A DNA stretch of 64,000 nucleotides. It comes from an uncultured Lachnospiraceae bacterium. Its GTDB lineage: Bacteria > Bacillota > Clostridia > Lachnospirales > Lachnospiraceae. Every line of letters starts with the position of its first letter. Position 1 is the stretch's first letter. The position numbers were made by a program, and so were the translations under genes. The stretch covers positions 186,001 through 250,000 of the forward strand of contig CAJUDH010000003.1 of assembly GCA_910584845.1 (NCBI GenBank). Reading direction: 5' to 3'. The notes beneath the pieces were generated by a model, which ran no database searches, was not told the DNA's origin, and was given only the letters and a program-made list of their open reading frames with translations. Below, piece by piece: positions 24,574 to 34,092 of this stretch.

Positions 24574-26202
24574 ATGAGCCTGTACCGAATTATTTTGGCA
24601 GACGACGAGGAAGAAGTGCGCAAGGGGATTATCCGGAAAATCGACTGGGCCAGGCTGGGCTTTCAGGTGGTGGGGGACGCAGGCAACGGCAAGGATGCCC
24701 TGGAGATGATTGAGCAGATGGAGCCCGACGTGGTGATGACGGATATCCGTATGCCATATATGGACGGCCTGGCTTTGTCGGCCTGGATCCGCAAAAAGTA
24801 CCCGTCTATGAAAATATTGATTTTTTCTGGCTATGACGATTTTGAATACGCCCAGCAGGCGATCAAGCTGAAAGTGGCCGAGTACATTTTAAAACCGGTG
24901 AACGTGGAAGAGCTGACGGAAATTTTAAACCGGGTGAAAGATAATTTAGACGATGAGATTGCACAGAGGCGCGATGTGAGCCTGCTGCGGGAAAGCTACC
25001 GGAGAAGCCTCCCCATTATGCGGGAGTTGTTTTTTAACGACCTGGTGCGGGGGAACGTAACGGAAGAAGCAGCCTGCCAGAAACTGCGGGAATATCAGGT
25101 GGACATCCTGGATGCCAGAAAGTGGGTCGCGGCGGTTGTCCATGTGGAAGCCCGGGAGCCGGGGGAAGGGCATCCCTTATCCCTGCACCGGGAACAGGAG
25201 CTGATCCCTATTTCCGTAAGGCAGCTGGTGGAGGACAATTTAAACGGCTATTTCCGTTTTACCATTTTTAACTCTACCGTGGGGATTACGATTATCGCCG
25301 CTATCGACCAAGGCAACTCCCAGACCGGGTTTATCGACCTGTTGGGGGACGTCTGCAAGGAAATCCGCCGGATCCTGGAAGTTACGGCCACCATTGGGGT
25401 GGGGTCCAGCAGTATGGGTGTGGGCCAAATCGGAAAATCTTACCAATCGGCGGTAGACGCCCTGGGTTACAAAGCCATTGTAGGCACAGGTGGCACCATT
25501 TACATTAACGATGTGGAACCGGTGAGCCGGGGGAAGCTGGAACTGGACGGAAAAGACGAGGCGGAATTGGTTTCTGCTATAAAATTCGGCCCGAGGAAGG
25601 CCATTGAGGCGGCGGTTTCCCTGGTTATGGGGCGGATGGGCGACGCCAGGGTGCATGTCCACCAGTACCAGATTTATATGCTGTCCATCATCAACTGCAT
25701 TACCCGGCTGATGCAGCAGTACGATATGGATTTGCGGCAGATTTTCGGTTCGGAAGATTCTTATATGCAGCTAATATCCAACGGGCAAAAAAAGGAAGAG
25801 TTTACCGCCTGGCTGATTTTGGTGGCTTGCAGGATGAATGAGGCTATGAGCCGGCAGAGGGACAAAACGGCAAGGAATGCCATTTCAAAGGCGAAACAAT
25901 ATATCCAGGAATATTACCAGAATCCGGACCTGTCTGTGGAAATGCTCTGCCGTGAGCTTCATATGAGCCCGGCTTATTTTTCCACCATGTTTAAAAAAGA
26001 GACCGGACAGACGTATGTGGCCTATTTGACGGAGATCCGCCTTAATAAGGCGGTGGAGCTTTTAAACGGCACCAATGACCGGACTTATGTAATCGCCCAG
26101 AAAGTGGGGTATCAGGAGCAGAATTATTTCAGCTATGTGTTTAAAAAACGGTTTGGCGTTTCCCCCACCAGGTTTCGGGGGCTTGACGGCGCCGGAAAGT
26201 AA
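24574..26202 (+). CDS. YesN-type response regulator (receiver + AraC HTH)
   Basis: The 542-residue protein starts at ATG 24574 behind GAAGGAGGGGG; a longer frame overlaps cobD without a RBS. The receiver (residues 1-125) has phospho-Asp57 in VVMTDIRMPYMDG. A long linker follows, then a C-terminal AraC helix-turn-helix pair (DLSVEMLCRELHMSPAYFSTMFKKETG and VAQ-type second helix VIAQKVGYQEQNYFSYVFKKRFG, given here as landmarks). It forms a pair with the next gene and probably activates the sugar importer downstream. Confidence 0.92.
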   Translation: MSLYRIILADDEEEVRKGIIRKIDWARLGFQVVGDAGNGKDALEMIEQMEPDVVMTDIRMPYMDGLALSAWIRKKYPSMKILIFSGYDDFEYAQQAIKLKVAEYILKPVNVEELTEILNRVKDNLDDEIAQRRDVSLLRESYRRSLPIMRELFFNDLVRGNVTEEAACQKLREYQVDILDARKWVAAVVHVEAREPGEGHPLSLHREQELIPISVRQLVEDNLNGYFRFTIFNSTVGITIIAAIDQGNSQTGFIDLLGDVCKEIRRILEVTATIGVGSSSMGVGQIGKSYQSAVDALGYKAIVGTGGTIYINDVEPVSRGKLELDGKDEAELVSAIKFGPRKAIEAAVSLVMGRMGDARVHVHQYQIYMLSIINCITRLMQQYDMDLRQIFGSEDSYMQLISNGQKKEEFTAWLILVACRMNEAMSRQRDKTARNAISKAKQYIQEYYQNPDLSVEMLCRELHMSPAYFSTMFKKETGQTYVAYLTEIRLNKAVELLNGTNDRTYVIAQKVGYQEQNYFSYVFKKRFGVSPTRFRGLDGAGK

Positions 26203-26214
26203 ATAGGGGGGACC

Positions 26215-28011
26215 ATGGCAATGTTTAAAAAGGCCGGCCGTTTCCAAAAGGCCGGCATCCGATATACCATATTTATCTATTTTACGGTCAGCGCGCTGGT
26301 AACAAGCATGATGATCGGCTTTTCCCTGTATGGGAGGCTGAACGGGCAGCTGGCGGCCACGGTCCGGGAGGAGAACCAGGCCGTGATTAACCAGGTGACC
26401 CTTTCGGTGGATTCTTACCTGCGTACCATTATGAAATTGTCCGATTCCCTCTATTATGGCGTGATCAAAAACGCAGACCTGTCTGCCGGGACAGATGAGG
26501 TAAACAGCGAGATTACCCTTTTATACGACAACAACAAGGATTCCGTTTCCAATATCGCCTTGCTGTCCAAAGAAGGGGAGCTGCTCACTGCGGTGCCGGC
26601 TGCCCGCTTAAAAACAGGCATGGACGTGACCGGGGAGGAGTGGTTTCAGAACACATTGGAACGGACGGATAACTTACATTTTTCCATGCCCCACGTCCAG
26701 TATATCTTCGATAACAGCGAAAACCAGTACCGGTGGGTTATTACCTTGACCCGGGCGGTGGAGATTACCAAAGGCACTTCTACGGACCAGGGGGTGCTGC
26801 TTGTCGACATCACTTATGGAAGCCTGCAATATATGCTGGACAACATAATGCTGGGGAACCAGGGGTATTTGTACTTATTAAGCAGCGGGGGAGGGCTGAT
26901 TTACCATCCCAAGATGCAGATGATAGATGCCGGCCTTGAGGCCGAGAATGTCCGGGCGGCGGCCGGTTACCGCGACGGCAATTACCGGGAGTCCTACCGG
27001 GGCGAAAAGCGGGACATAGTGGTAAAATCGGTGGGCTATACCGGATGGAAGATCATTGGGGTGACCCCCGACCGGGGGTTTTCGCTAAGCGGGGTGAAAA
27101 CCAAATTGTTTTTCGTGTTTGTGGCCGGGCTTTTCCTGTTTTTGCTGGCCATAACCAATGCCTATATCTCCTCAAAAATCACCGCCCCCATCCAGGAGCT
27201 GGAAAAATCGGTCAATGCCCTGGAAGAAGGGCAGCTGGATGCCCAAATTTATCAGGGCGGGTCTTATGAGATCCAGCATCTGGGCCGTTCCATCGGCGAT
27301 ATGGCCAAACGGATCCAGACGTTGATGGACGATATTGTGGCGGAACACGAATCCAAACGGAAGAGGGAGTTTGACACCCTCCAGTCCCAGATCAACCCCC
27401 ACTTCCTTTATAACACCCTGGACATTATTGTGTGGATGATCGAAAATGAACAGAAGCAGGAGGCGGTCAAGGTAGTCACGGCCCTTGCCCGGTTTTTCCG
27501 GATCAGTTTAAGCAAGGGGAAAAGCATTATCCCCGTGAGGGACGAGCTGGAGCATGTGCGCAATTATCTGATGATCCAGCAGATGCGGTTTAAAAACAAG
27601 TTCACCTACCGGATCGAGGCAGACCCTAAGGAGCTGGGGCTGGCTTCCTTAAAGCTAATGATTCAGCCCCTGGTAGAAAACGCCATCTACCACGGCATGG
27701 AGTTTATGGACGGGGACGGGGAGATCCTGGTGCGGGCCTATAGGGAAAATGGGGAACTGCATTACCTCGTCCAGGACAACGGGTTGGGCATGACCAGGGA
27801 ACAGGCGGAAGGGCTGCTGACAGAGAAGAACCATGTGGCTTCGGGCCGCGGCTCCGGCATTGGGGTGAAAAATGTCAACGAGCGGATCCGCCTTTATTTT
27901 GGAGAACAGTATGGCCTGTCCATCCAGTCGGAGCCAGATGTGGGCACGGCGGTTGACATCCGGATCCCGGCCATGTCCTATGAGGAATTGATGGAGAGGG
28001 AGCAGGCATGA
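26215..28011 (+). CDS. YesM-type sensor histidine kinase
   Basis: The 598-residue protein has an N-terminal transmembrane helix (about 20-40), an extracellular dCache-like domain (about 45-295), a second helix (about 298-318), HAMP, and a His_kinase domain with phospho-His396 in QINPHFLYN. The ATPase boxes are PLVENAIYHG and DNGLGM. Such kinases sense extracellular ligands, often through binding proteins. Its stop overlaps the start of the next gene (ATGA), coupling it to a sugar-binding protein. Confidence 0.92.
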   Translation: MAMFKKAGRFQKAGIRYTIFIYFTVSALVTSMMIGFSLYGRLNGQLAATVREENQAVINQVTLSVDSYLRTIMKLSDSLYYGVIKNADLSAGTDEVNSEITLLYDNNKDSVSNIALLSKEGELLTAVPAARLKTGMDVTGEEWFQNTLERTDNLHFSMPHVQYIFDNSENQYRWVITLTRAVEITKGTSTDQGVLLVDITYGSLQYMLDNIMLGNQGYLYLLSSGGGLIYHPKMQMIDAGLEAENVRAAAGYRDGNYRESYRGEKRDIVVKSVGYTGWKIIGVTPDRGFSLSGVKTKLFFVFVAGLFLFLLAITNAYISSKITAPIQELEKSVNALEEGQLDAQIYQGGSYEIQHLGRSIGDMAKRIQTLMDDIVAEHESKRKREFDTLQSQINPHFLYNTLDIIVWMIENEQKQEAVKVVTALARFFRISLSKGKSIIPVRDELEHVRNYLMIQQMRFKNKFTYRIEADPKELGLASLKLMIQPLVENAIYHGMEFMDGDGEILVRAYRENGELHYLVQDNGLGMTREQAEGLLTEKNHVASGRGSGIGVKNVNERIRLYFGEQYGLSIQSEPDVGTAVDIRIPAMSYEELMEREQA

Positions 28012-28994
28012 TTACTGGAAAAGAGAAAGTTTTATGGATATTATATGGCACGGTCCTGCTGGTTTTGTTTTTGTTGTCTTCCACAGACCTTATTATTAAG
28101 GAAAAGGAAGGGGAAATCTACTCCGTTTCTGTGGTGGTTGAAAAAACGGCGGACGACGATTATGTGAACTTCCGAAAAGGCGCAGAGCGGGCGGCTATCG
28201 AGCTGAACGCAGACGTCAGCTTTATTACTTTGTATGAGGAAGGGAACCAAAAGCAGCAGACGGAGCTTTTGCTGCGGGAACAGCAGGACGGGAGCCGCGC
28301 GTTGATTGTTTCCCCGGTGGATCAGGAAGCGGTAGCCCGGCTTTTGTCAGAAAAGCGGGTAACCGTGCCTATGGTATTGCTCAATTCGGAAATCCCCTCT
28401 ACGGGGGACGGGGCTACGGCACGGATCGCCTTTGACTATTACGCCATGGGGCGGCAGCTGGGGGAACAAGTCTTGACAGAACAGCCGCCGGGGCAGATGG
28501 TATACCTTATTGGCGGGCAAGTGGCAGATATGGTCAGCCAACGGTTTTTGGACGGGATATTAAGCGTTATCGTTCCGTCGGGGCGTTGCCTGGTATCCCG
28601 CCAGCAAAAAGGAAAAGAGGGCTGGAAGGCTTTCGTGGAAGGGCTGGGCCGCCCAGGCGGGCAAGTGGCAGGGGAGGTGGTGATTGCTTTAGACCCGGGC
28701 AGCCTGGCAGAGGTGGCCCAGCTTTTGGCAGAGGACCCGGCGCATGCCTCTTATGTGGATGGCCTGTATGGCAGGGGGACTACGGTCCGGATCCTGAATT
28801 ACCTTGACAAAGGGGTTATAAACGGTTTGTGTATCACGGATGATTTTAGCGCGGGATACCTTAGCGTGAAGACGGCGGTGGAACTTTCCGGCAACCAGGT
28901 GCCTGCGGACATGGGGTACCTGGAAAGCCATTATATAAAGAAGGAAGATTTAAGGAAAGAAGATTACGAAAAGTTATTGTACCCCATTGAATAA
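28008..28994 (+). CDS. Membrane-anchored sugar-binding (Peripla_BP) protein
   Basis: This 328-residue protein is translationally coupled to the kinase. The N-terminal helix VLWILYGTVLLVLFLLSS has no lipobox, so it is an uncleaved anchor or poor signal peptide. The rest is a type I periplasmic-binding fold: YSVSVVVEKTADDDYVNFRKG, ALIVSPVDQEAV, VPMVLLNSEIP, FDYYAMGRQLGEQ, INGLCITDDFSAGY. It has no ABC partners of its own. Its position suggests a ligand-binding co-receptor for the kinase, as XylFII is for LytS in Clostridium; that role is inference. Confidence 0.82.
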   Translation: MITGKEKVLWILYGTVLLVLFLLSSTDLIIKEKEGEIYSVSVVVEKTADDDYVNFRKGAERAAIELNADVSFITLYEEGNQKQQTELLLREQQDGSRALIVSPVDQEAVARLLSEKRVTVPMVLLNSEIPSTGDGATARIAFDYYAMGRQLGEQVLTEQPPGQMVYLIGGQVADMVSQRFLDGILSVIVPSGRCLVSRQQKGKEGWKAFVEGLGRPGGQVAGEVVIALDPGSLAEVAQLLAEDPAHASYVDGLYGRGTTVRILNYLDKGVINGLCITDDFSAGYLSVKTAVELSGNQVPADMGYLESHYIKKEDLRKEDYEKLLYPIE

Positions 28995-29028
28995 AAAGGG
29001 GCGTGCCATATACAGAATGGAGGAAAGC

Positions 29029-30045
29029 GTGAAAGACAGGCGTGGAAAGTGGCGGATTTTGATTTTTTTCCTGTGCATAGGGGCGGTTTCAGTCGGCTGT
29101 GCCAGGCTGGAAAAGGAGGATGGGAAAAAATCCGTCCGGATTGGGGTAAGCCTTTATCGGGGGGATGACACTTTTATCAACAATATCCGGGGCGAATTGG
29201 AAAATTGCGCCAAAGATTATGAACAAAAGCAAGGGGTAAAAGTGACTCTGGACATCCAGGATGCCAAAGGGAACCAAAATACCCAGAATAACCAAGTGGA
29301 ACGCTTTATCTCCCTGGGGTGCGACGTCATGTGCATTAACCCGGTTGACCGGACGGCGGCTTCGGTTATTATCGACAAGGCCATGACCGCCGGGATCCCC
29401 CTGGTGTTTTTTAACCGCCAGCCGGTGGAAGAGGATATGAACCGGTGGGACCAGCTGTATTATGTAGGGGCGGCGGCCAAGGAGTCGGCCGTACTGCAAG
29501 GCAGCATCCTGGTGGAACAATATAAAAAAGACCCGGGAAGCCTGGATATAAACGGGGACGGCGTTATCAGCTATGTATTGCTGGAAGGGGAAAGCAGCCA
29601 TCAGGATTCCCTGATCCGTACCGAATGGTCCATCCAGACTTTAAAAGACGGCGGAGTCCCTATTGAGAAGATTACCGGCGGCATTGCCAACTGGGAAAGG
29701 AGCCAGGCTTCCGCGCTGATGGAGCAGTGGCTGGAGCAATATCCCGATACCATAGAATTGGTAATCTGCAACAACGACGATATGGCCCTGGGGGCCATCG
29801 ACGCTTTGGAAAGGGCCGGGGACGGGGGGGCGAACCTGGTGGGCATTGACGCCACCATCCCGGGGCTGGAGGCAGTCCGTTCCGGGAAGCTTTTGGGGAC
29901 GGTGTCGGCGGACAAGGAAAGGTATGCGGGGGCGATCTTTTCCCTGGCGTCGGCAAAAGCCCTGGGAGAAGAAATTGACCCCGATATTTCCCTGGAAGGG
30001 GGGAAATATTACTGGTGCCCCCAGGTAGCGGTCACGGAAAATTAG
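29029..30045 (+). CDS. MglB-like sugar-binding protein, second copy
   Basis: The 338-residue protein is started at GTG 29029, because GGAGG (29019-29023) lies 5 bases upstream; an ATG at 29017 is the alternative. A hydrophobic signal ends SVGC, a weak lipobox. The fold is MglB-type: SLYRGDDTFINNIRGELE, CINPVDRTAAS, VFFNRQP, the calcium loop DINGDGVISYVLLEGE and ICNNDDMALGAIDAL. It probably binds galactose or glucose. It sits between the sensor genes and the importer's own binding protein, so it may be either a sensor partner or a second transporter receptor. Confidence 0.85.
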   Translation: MKDRRGKWRILIFFLCIGAVSVGCARLEKEDGKKSVRIGVSLYRGDDTFINNIRGELENCAKDYEQKQGVKVTLDIQDAKGNQNTQNNQVERFISLGCDVMCINPVDRTAASVIIDKAMTAGIPLVFFNRQPVEEDMNRWDQLYYVGAAAKESAVLQGSILVEQYKKDPGSLDINGDGVISYVLLEGESSHQDSLIRTEWSIQTLKDGGVPIEKITGGIANWERSQASALMEQWLEQYPDTIELVICNNDDMALGAIDALERAGDGGANLVGIDATIPGLEAVRSGKLLGTVSADKERYAGAIFSLASAKALGEEIDPDISLEGGKYYWCPQVAVTEN

Positions 30046-30107
30046 TGCATTTTTAGTGGATTTAAAATAAAATCAAAGAAATTTTATAAAAATCGAAAAA
30101 AAACATA

Positions 30108-30136
30108 TGGAAAAATCACAAAAAATCAGGTATAAT
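30108..30136 (+). promoter_or_regulatory. Promoter for the mglBAC-type importer
   Basis: TGGAAA (30108-30113), a 17-base spacer and a perfect TATAAT (30131-30136) lie in a strongly A-rich stretch. The poor -35 would suit activation by the YesN-type regulator. Confidence 0.5.
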
Positions 30137-30206
30137 ATGGTTGTCAGCAAGGCAATGTGCCAAAGCTGATCAATATAAATCCATAGAAAAGGGAGGATTT
30201 TACGAC

Positions 30207-31343
30207 ATGAGACTGACAAAGAAGATTATGGCTATGGCATTGGCTTCCGGCATGGTATTGTCTATGGCAGCCTGTGGAGGCGGCTCTTCGACTGCGGATA
30301 CCACCGCGGCCCCGACTGAGGCGGCAACCACCGCAGCAGAGGCTGAGGATACAAAAGCCGACAGTGCCGAAACGACTGCCGCAGAGGTGAATGAGGCCGT
30401 GGAAGGCAAGGATCCGGCAGAAGTCAAAGTTGGTATTTCCATTTACCAGTTTGCCGACAACTTTATGACCCTGTACCGCGAGGAATTAGAGAAATACCTG
30501 ATTGAAGAGCTGGGCGTTAAGAAAGAAAACATCTCGATCATGGACGGCAAGAACGACCAGGGCGAGCAGATGAACCAGATCCGTAACTTCATCACCCAGG
30601 GCTGTGACGTTATGATTATCAACCTGGTACAGGCTTCTTCCGAGCCTACCGTTACCGAAGAGTGCAACGCTGCCGGTATCCCGGTGGTTTACATCAACCG
30701 TGAGCCGGAAGCCGAGAGGGAGCAGGCATGGGTTGACGAAGGCATCAAAGCTACTTATGTAGGCGCAGACGCAAGGCAGTCCGGAACTTTCCAGGGCGAG
30801 GAGATCGCTGAGCTGGAGAACAAGGGCGACGCAGACGGCGACGGCGTAGTCCGCTACATCATGGTCCAGGGCGACCCGGAGAACGTGGATGCCCAGTACA
30901 GGACAGAATTCTCGATCCAGGCCCTGACGGATGCAGGCGTAGAAGTGGAAGAGCTGGTTAAGATGCGTGGCGACTGGGATCAGACCAAAGGCCAGGAGAT
31001 CACTGCCAATGCATTGTCCCAGCATGGCGCCAAGATCGACGTGGTATTCTGCAACAACGATGCCATGGCCCTGGGCGCATTGCAGGCAATCGAAGCCGCA
31101 GGCAGAAAAGTGAACGAAGATATTTATCTGGTAGGTGTTGACGCTCTGGTTGAGGTTGTTGAGCACGTAATGAACGACAAGATGACCGGTACCGTATTTA
31201 ACGACTATTTTGGCCAGGCTCATACCGCAGCTGACAAGGCCATGGATTTCGTCAACGGCAAAGACGTAGATAACGTATACATGGTTGACTATGTGAAAGT
31301 TACCACGGAGAACGCAGCGGAGATTCTTGACCTGATTAAATAA
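30207..31343 (+). CDS. mglB: Galactose/glucose-type ABC transporter substrate-binding lipoprotein
   Basis: The 378-residue protein starts at ATG 30207 behind GGGAGG. It has a lipobox LSMAAC and a long Ala/Thr/Glu linker. The binding domain has SIYQFADNFMTLYREELE, INLVQASSEP, VVYINREPE, the calcium loop DADGDGVVRYIMVQGD and CNNDAMALGALQAIE. It delivers a hexose to MglAC. Codon use is visibly more biased than in neighbouring genes (GAC, GGC, AAG), which fits high expression. Confidence 0.92.
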   Translation: MRLTKKIMAMALASGMVLSMAACGGGSSTADTTAAPTEAATTAAEAEDTKADSAETTAAEVNEAVEGKDPAEVKVGISIYQFADNFMTLYREELEKYLIEELGVKKENISIMDGKNDQGEQMNQIRNFITQGCDVMIINLVQASSEPTVTEECNAAGIPVVYINREPEAEREQAWVDEGIKATYVGADARQSGTFQGEEIAELENKGDADGDGVVRYIMVQGDPENVDAQYRTEFSIQALTDAGVEVEELVKMRGDWDQTKGQEITANALSQHGAKIDVVFCNNDAMALGALQAIEAAGRKVNEDIYLVGVDALVEVVEHVMNDKMTGTVFNDYFGQAHTAADKAMDFVNGKDVDNVYMVDYVKVTTENAAEILDLIK

Positions 31344-31355
31344 TGGTTTGTAGGC

Positions 31356-31374
31356 CTTAAGGGGTTCCCTTAAG
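31356..31374. terminator. Hairpin 1 after mglB
   Basis: CTTAAGGG-GTT-CCCTTAAG: a perfect 8-bp stem 12 bases after the mglB stop, with no T-run. Confidence 0.55.
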
Positions 31375-31405
31375 TCTGACTGGCAGGAAATAAGACGGGA
31401 AAATG

Positions 31406-31435
31406 TCGGGCGTGTCTTCATGGCACGCCCGATTT
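31406..31435 (+). terminator. Attenuator hairpin between mglB and mglA
   Basis: TCGGGCGTG (31406-31414) and CACGCCCGA (31424-31432) form a perfect 9-bp stem followed by TTT. It is a weak terminator that would let the binding protein be made in excess over the ATPase and permease. Confidence 0.65.
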
Positions 31436-31454
31436 AATGAAAGGAGAGAATGGG

Positions 31455-32963
31455 ATGGCAAACTATCGATTGGAAATGCGCGGGATTTCCAAAAGCTTCC
31501 CTGGCGTAAAGGCCCTGGACAAGATAAACCTGAAAGTACGTCCAGGCACGGTCCACGCCCTTATGGGTGAGAACGGTGCAGGCAAGTCCACGTTGATGAA
31601 ATGCCTTTTCGGCATTTATCACAGGGACGAAGGGGAAGTGTATCTGGACGGGGAAAAAGTGGAAATCCACAATCCTGACGAAGCCTTGCAAAAGGGGATG
31701 GCAATGGTGCATCAGGAGCTGCAGCCAATACCGGAGAGGACGGTTGCGGAAAATATGTATGCAGGCCGCTATCCGGTAAAGCATTTCGGCCCTTTGAAAG
31801 TGGTGGACCACAAAAAAATGTTTGAGGAGACGGCAAAATGGCTGGAAGACGTGAAGATGCCATACAATCCGAAAGCAAAGCTGGGAACCATGTCCATTGC
31901 GCAGATGCAGTCGGTAGAGATTGCCAAGGCAGTGTCCCTTCAGGCCAGGGTGGTGATCCTGGACGAGCCCACTTCTTCTCTAACGGACAATGAAGTAGAA
32001 GCCCTCTTCCGCATTATCCGGGATCTGAAGTCCCGGGGCGTTTCTATGATCTATATTTCCCATAAGATGGCAGAAATCCGGGAAATCAGCGATGATATTA
32101 CCATCATGCGGGACGGTACCTATGTAGGTTCCTGGGCCATGGAAGACATTACGGACGAAGAGATAGTCAAACAGATGGTAGGCCGCGAACTGACCAATAT
32201 TTATCCTCCCAAGAATGACGCCAAGGTAGGCGAGGTCCTTTTGGACGTGCAGGATTATTCCAGCATCCATGAGCGTTCCTTCCAGAACTGCTCCTTCCAG
32301 CTTAGGAGGGGGGAGATCTTAGGCTTTGGCGGCCTGGTTGGCGCCCAGAGGACGGAATTGATGGAAGCGATTTTTGGTATGCGCCATATCAGCAAAGGCC
32401 AGGTTTCTATCAAGGGCCAGAAAGTGCGGATCCGGCAGCCCCAGGACGCGATCCGGGGCGGCATCGGCATGATTACGGAGGACCGCCGGGGGACCGGTAT
32501 TTTAGGATGTCTTTCCATTGCGGATAATGTCTCTATTTCCTCTTTAAACCAGTATGTAGAAGTGGGCGTTAAGCTCAACAAAGGAAAGATCGAACAGTTG
32601 GTGAAGGAAAACGTGGCAAAGCTTTCCATCAAGACGCCCAGCAGTAAGACGCTGATTCAGTCTTTGTCCGGCGGAAACCAGCAAAAGGTGCTGATTTCCC
32701 GTTGGCTGGCCAACAATCCCGATATTTTGATCATGGATGAGCCGACCCGCGGTATTGACGTGGGCGCCAAGTATGAGATTTATCAGATCATGATCGAATT
32801 GGCGCAGCAAGGCAAGGGTATCATTATGATTTCCTCGGAAATGCCGGAGCTCATTGGCATGTCCAACCGGATCCTGGTTATGTGCAACGGCCGCATAACC
32901 GGCGAGGTACAAGGAGACGAGGCAACCCAGGAACGCATTATGAGCTATGCGACTCAGTTCTAG
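31455..32963 (+). CDS. mglA: Sugar ABC transporter ATP-binding protein (tandem domains)
   Basis: This 502-residue protein starts at ATG 31455 with AAAGGAG 8 bases upstream. Domain 1 has Walker A GENGAGKST (Lys44), signature region MSIAQMQSVEIAKAV and Walker B VVILDEPTSSLTD. Domain 2 has a degenerate Walker A (GLVGAQRTEL), the signature LSGGNQQKV and DILIMDEPTRGIDVG. This is the normal RbsA/MglA asymmetry. It powers the importer with mglB and mglC. Confidence 0.94.
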   Translation: MANYRLEMRGISKSFPGVKALDKINLKVRPGTVHALMGENGAGKSTLMKCLFGIYHRDEGEVYLDGEKVEIHNPDEALQKGMAMVHQELQPIPERTVAENMYAGRYPVKHFGPLKVVDHKKMFEETAKWLEDVKMPYNPKAKLGTMSIAQMQSVEIAKAVSLQARVVILDEPTSSLTDNEVEALFRIIRDLKSRGVSMIYISHKMAEIREISDDITIMRDGTYVGSWAMEDITDEEIVKQMVGRELTNIYPPKNDAKVGEVLLDVQDYSSIHERSFQNCSFQLRRGEILGFGGLVGAQRTELMEAIFGMRHISKGQVSIKGQKVRIRQPQDAIRGGIGMITEDRRGTGILGCLSIADNVSISSLNQYVEVGVKLNKGKIEQLVKENVAKLSIKTPSSKTLIQSLSGGNQQKVLISRWLANNPDILIMDEPTRGIDVGAKYEIYQIMIELAQQGKGIIMISSEMPELIGMSNRILVMCNGRITGEVQGDEATQERIMSYATQF

Positions 32964-32981
32964 GAAGAGGAGGAAGAGAGA

Positions 32982-33977
32982 ATGAACAGCAAAAAAGTCA
33001 ATGTAGTGGACTTGTTGATTAACAATGGTATCGTGATATTGATTCTCGCCATGGTGTTATGGGTAGGCGTGACCAAAGATAACTTTTTCAGCATGAGCAA
33101 CTTCAGCAACATTTCAATCAACGTGGCTTGCCGTTTCATCATCGCCGTAGGCGTTTCCGGCTGCCTGATTACCAAGGGCACCGACCTTTCGGCAGGGCGT
33201 GCCGTAGGCCTTGCTGCCTGCCTGGCCGGCACCTTGCTCCAGAGGGCGGATTACAGCGGCCGTTTTGAGCTCACCCAGAATTTCCCGGAACTGAACGTAT
33301 GGTTGATTTTGCTGATGTGCATTGCCGTCTGCTGCGTTTTTGGCCTGATTAACGGCGTGGTGGTTTCTTACTTAAGCGTGCCGGCTTTCATCGGCACCCT
33401 GGGTATGCAGATGATCATTTACGGCATTAACCTGGTATATACCAAATCGGTCCCCCTGGGCGGCTACCGCACGGATTATACCGTGATAGCCAACGGCAAA
33501 TTGTTCGGGGTGTTCCCTTACCTGTTCATTATTGCCATTGTCATCGGTGTGGTTATGTGGTTTATTTATAATTATACCCGCCACGGGAAGTACATGTATG
33601 CCATCGGCGGCAATGAGGCGGCAGCCGAAGTGGCAGGCGTTAACGTAAAAAAGACCAAAATCATTATCTATATGTCAGCGGCGGCCCTTTACGCCATTGC
33701 CGGTTTCCTGTTGGGGGCGAAATCCGGCGGCGCAGGCGTAAACACCGGCAGCGGCTATGAGCTGGAAGCCATCGCGGCCTGTACTATCGGCGGCGTATCG
33801 GTTAACGGCGGTATCGGCAGGGTTTCCGGCATTGTCATCGGCGTGCTGGTGTTTGAGCTTTTGAAGACTTGCCTCCAGTTTTTGGGCATTGACCCGAACT
33901 ACCAGTATATCGCCCAGGGTATCGTTATTGTAGTGGCTATCGCATTGGATATCCGCAAGTATATTGCGAAGAAATAA
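32982..33977 (+). CDS. mglC: Sugar ABC transporter permease
   Basis: The 331-residue membrane protein has about 8-10 hydrophobic segments and the BPD_transp_2 landmarks GTDLSAGRAVGLAA, VVSYLSVPAFIGTLGMQM, AIGGNEAAAEVAGVNVKK and the ending YIAQGIVIVVAIALD. GAGGAGGAAG precedes the ATG. It is the last gene of the importer operon and is followed by a strong terminator. Confidence 0.94.
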   Translation: MNSKKVNVVDLLINNGIVILILAMVLWVGVTKDNFFSMSNFSNISINVACRFIIAVGVSGCLITKGTDLSAGRAVGLAACLAGTLLQRADYSGRFELTQNFPELNVWLILLMCIAVCCVFGLINGVVVSYLSVPAFIGTLGMQMIIYGINLVYTKSVPLGGYRTDYTVIANGKLFGVFPYLFIIAIVIGVVMWFIYNYTRHGKYMYAIGGNEAAAEVAGVNVKKTKIIIYMSAAALYAIAGFLLGAKSGGAGVNTGSGYELEAIAACTIGGVSVNGGIGRVSGIVIGVLVFELLKTCLQFLGIDPNYQYIAQGIVIVVAIALDIRKYIAKK

Positions 33978-34048
33978 GGCGGCAGCGGCTGTTTCGGCCC
34001 GGTGGGCGGCCCCGGAAAGGCATATCTGGAAAGGGCCTGGAGCAAACG

Positions 34049-34092
34049 GCAATCCGTTTGGGTATCGTTCTGAAAATACCCGGACGGGTTGC
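34049..34092. promoter_or_regulatory. Long hairpin competing with the mglC terminator
   Basis: GCAATCCGTTTGGGTAT (34049-34065) can pair with ATACCCGGACGGGTTGC (34076-34092), with a GG/TT internal mismatch. Its 3' arm includes the 5' half of the terminator stem, so the two structures exclude each other. Confidence 0.5.

Noticed and set aside
30486..31421. 311-codon minus-strand frame opposite mglB
   Set aside because: Antisense shadow of a strongly biased gene; no start signals.
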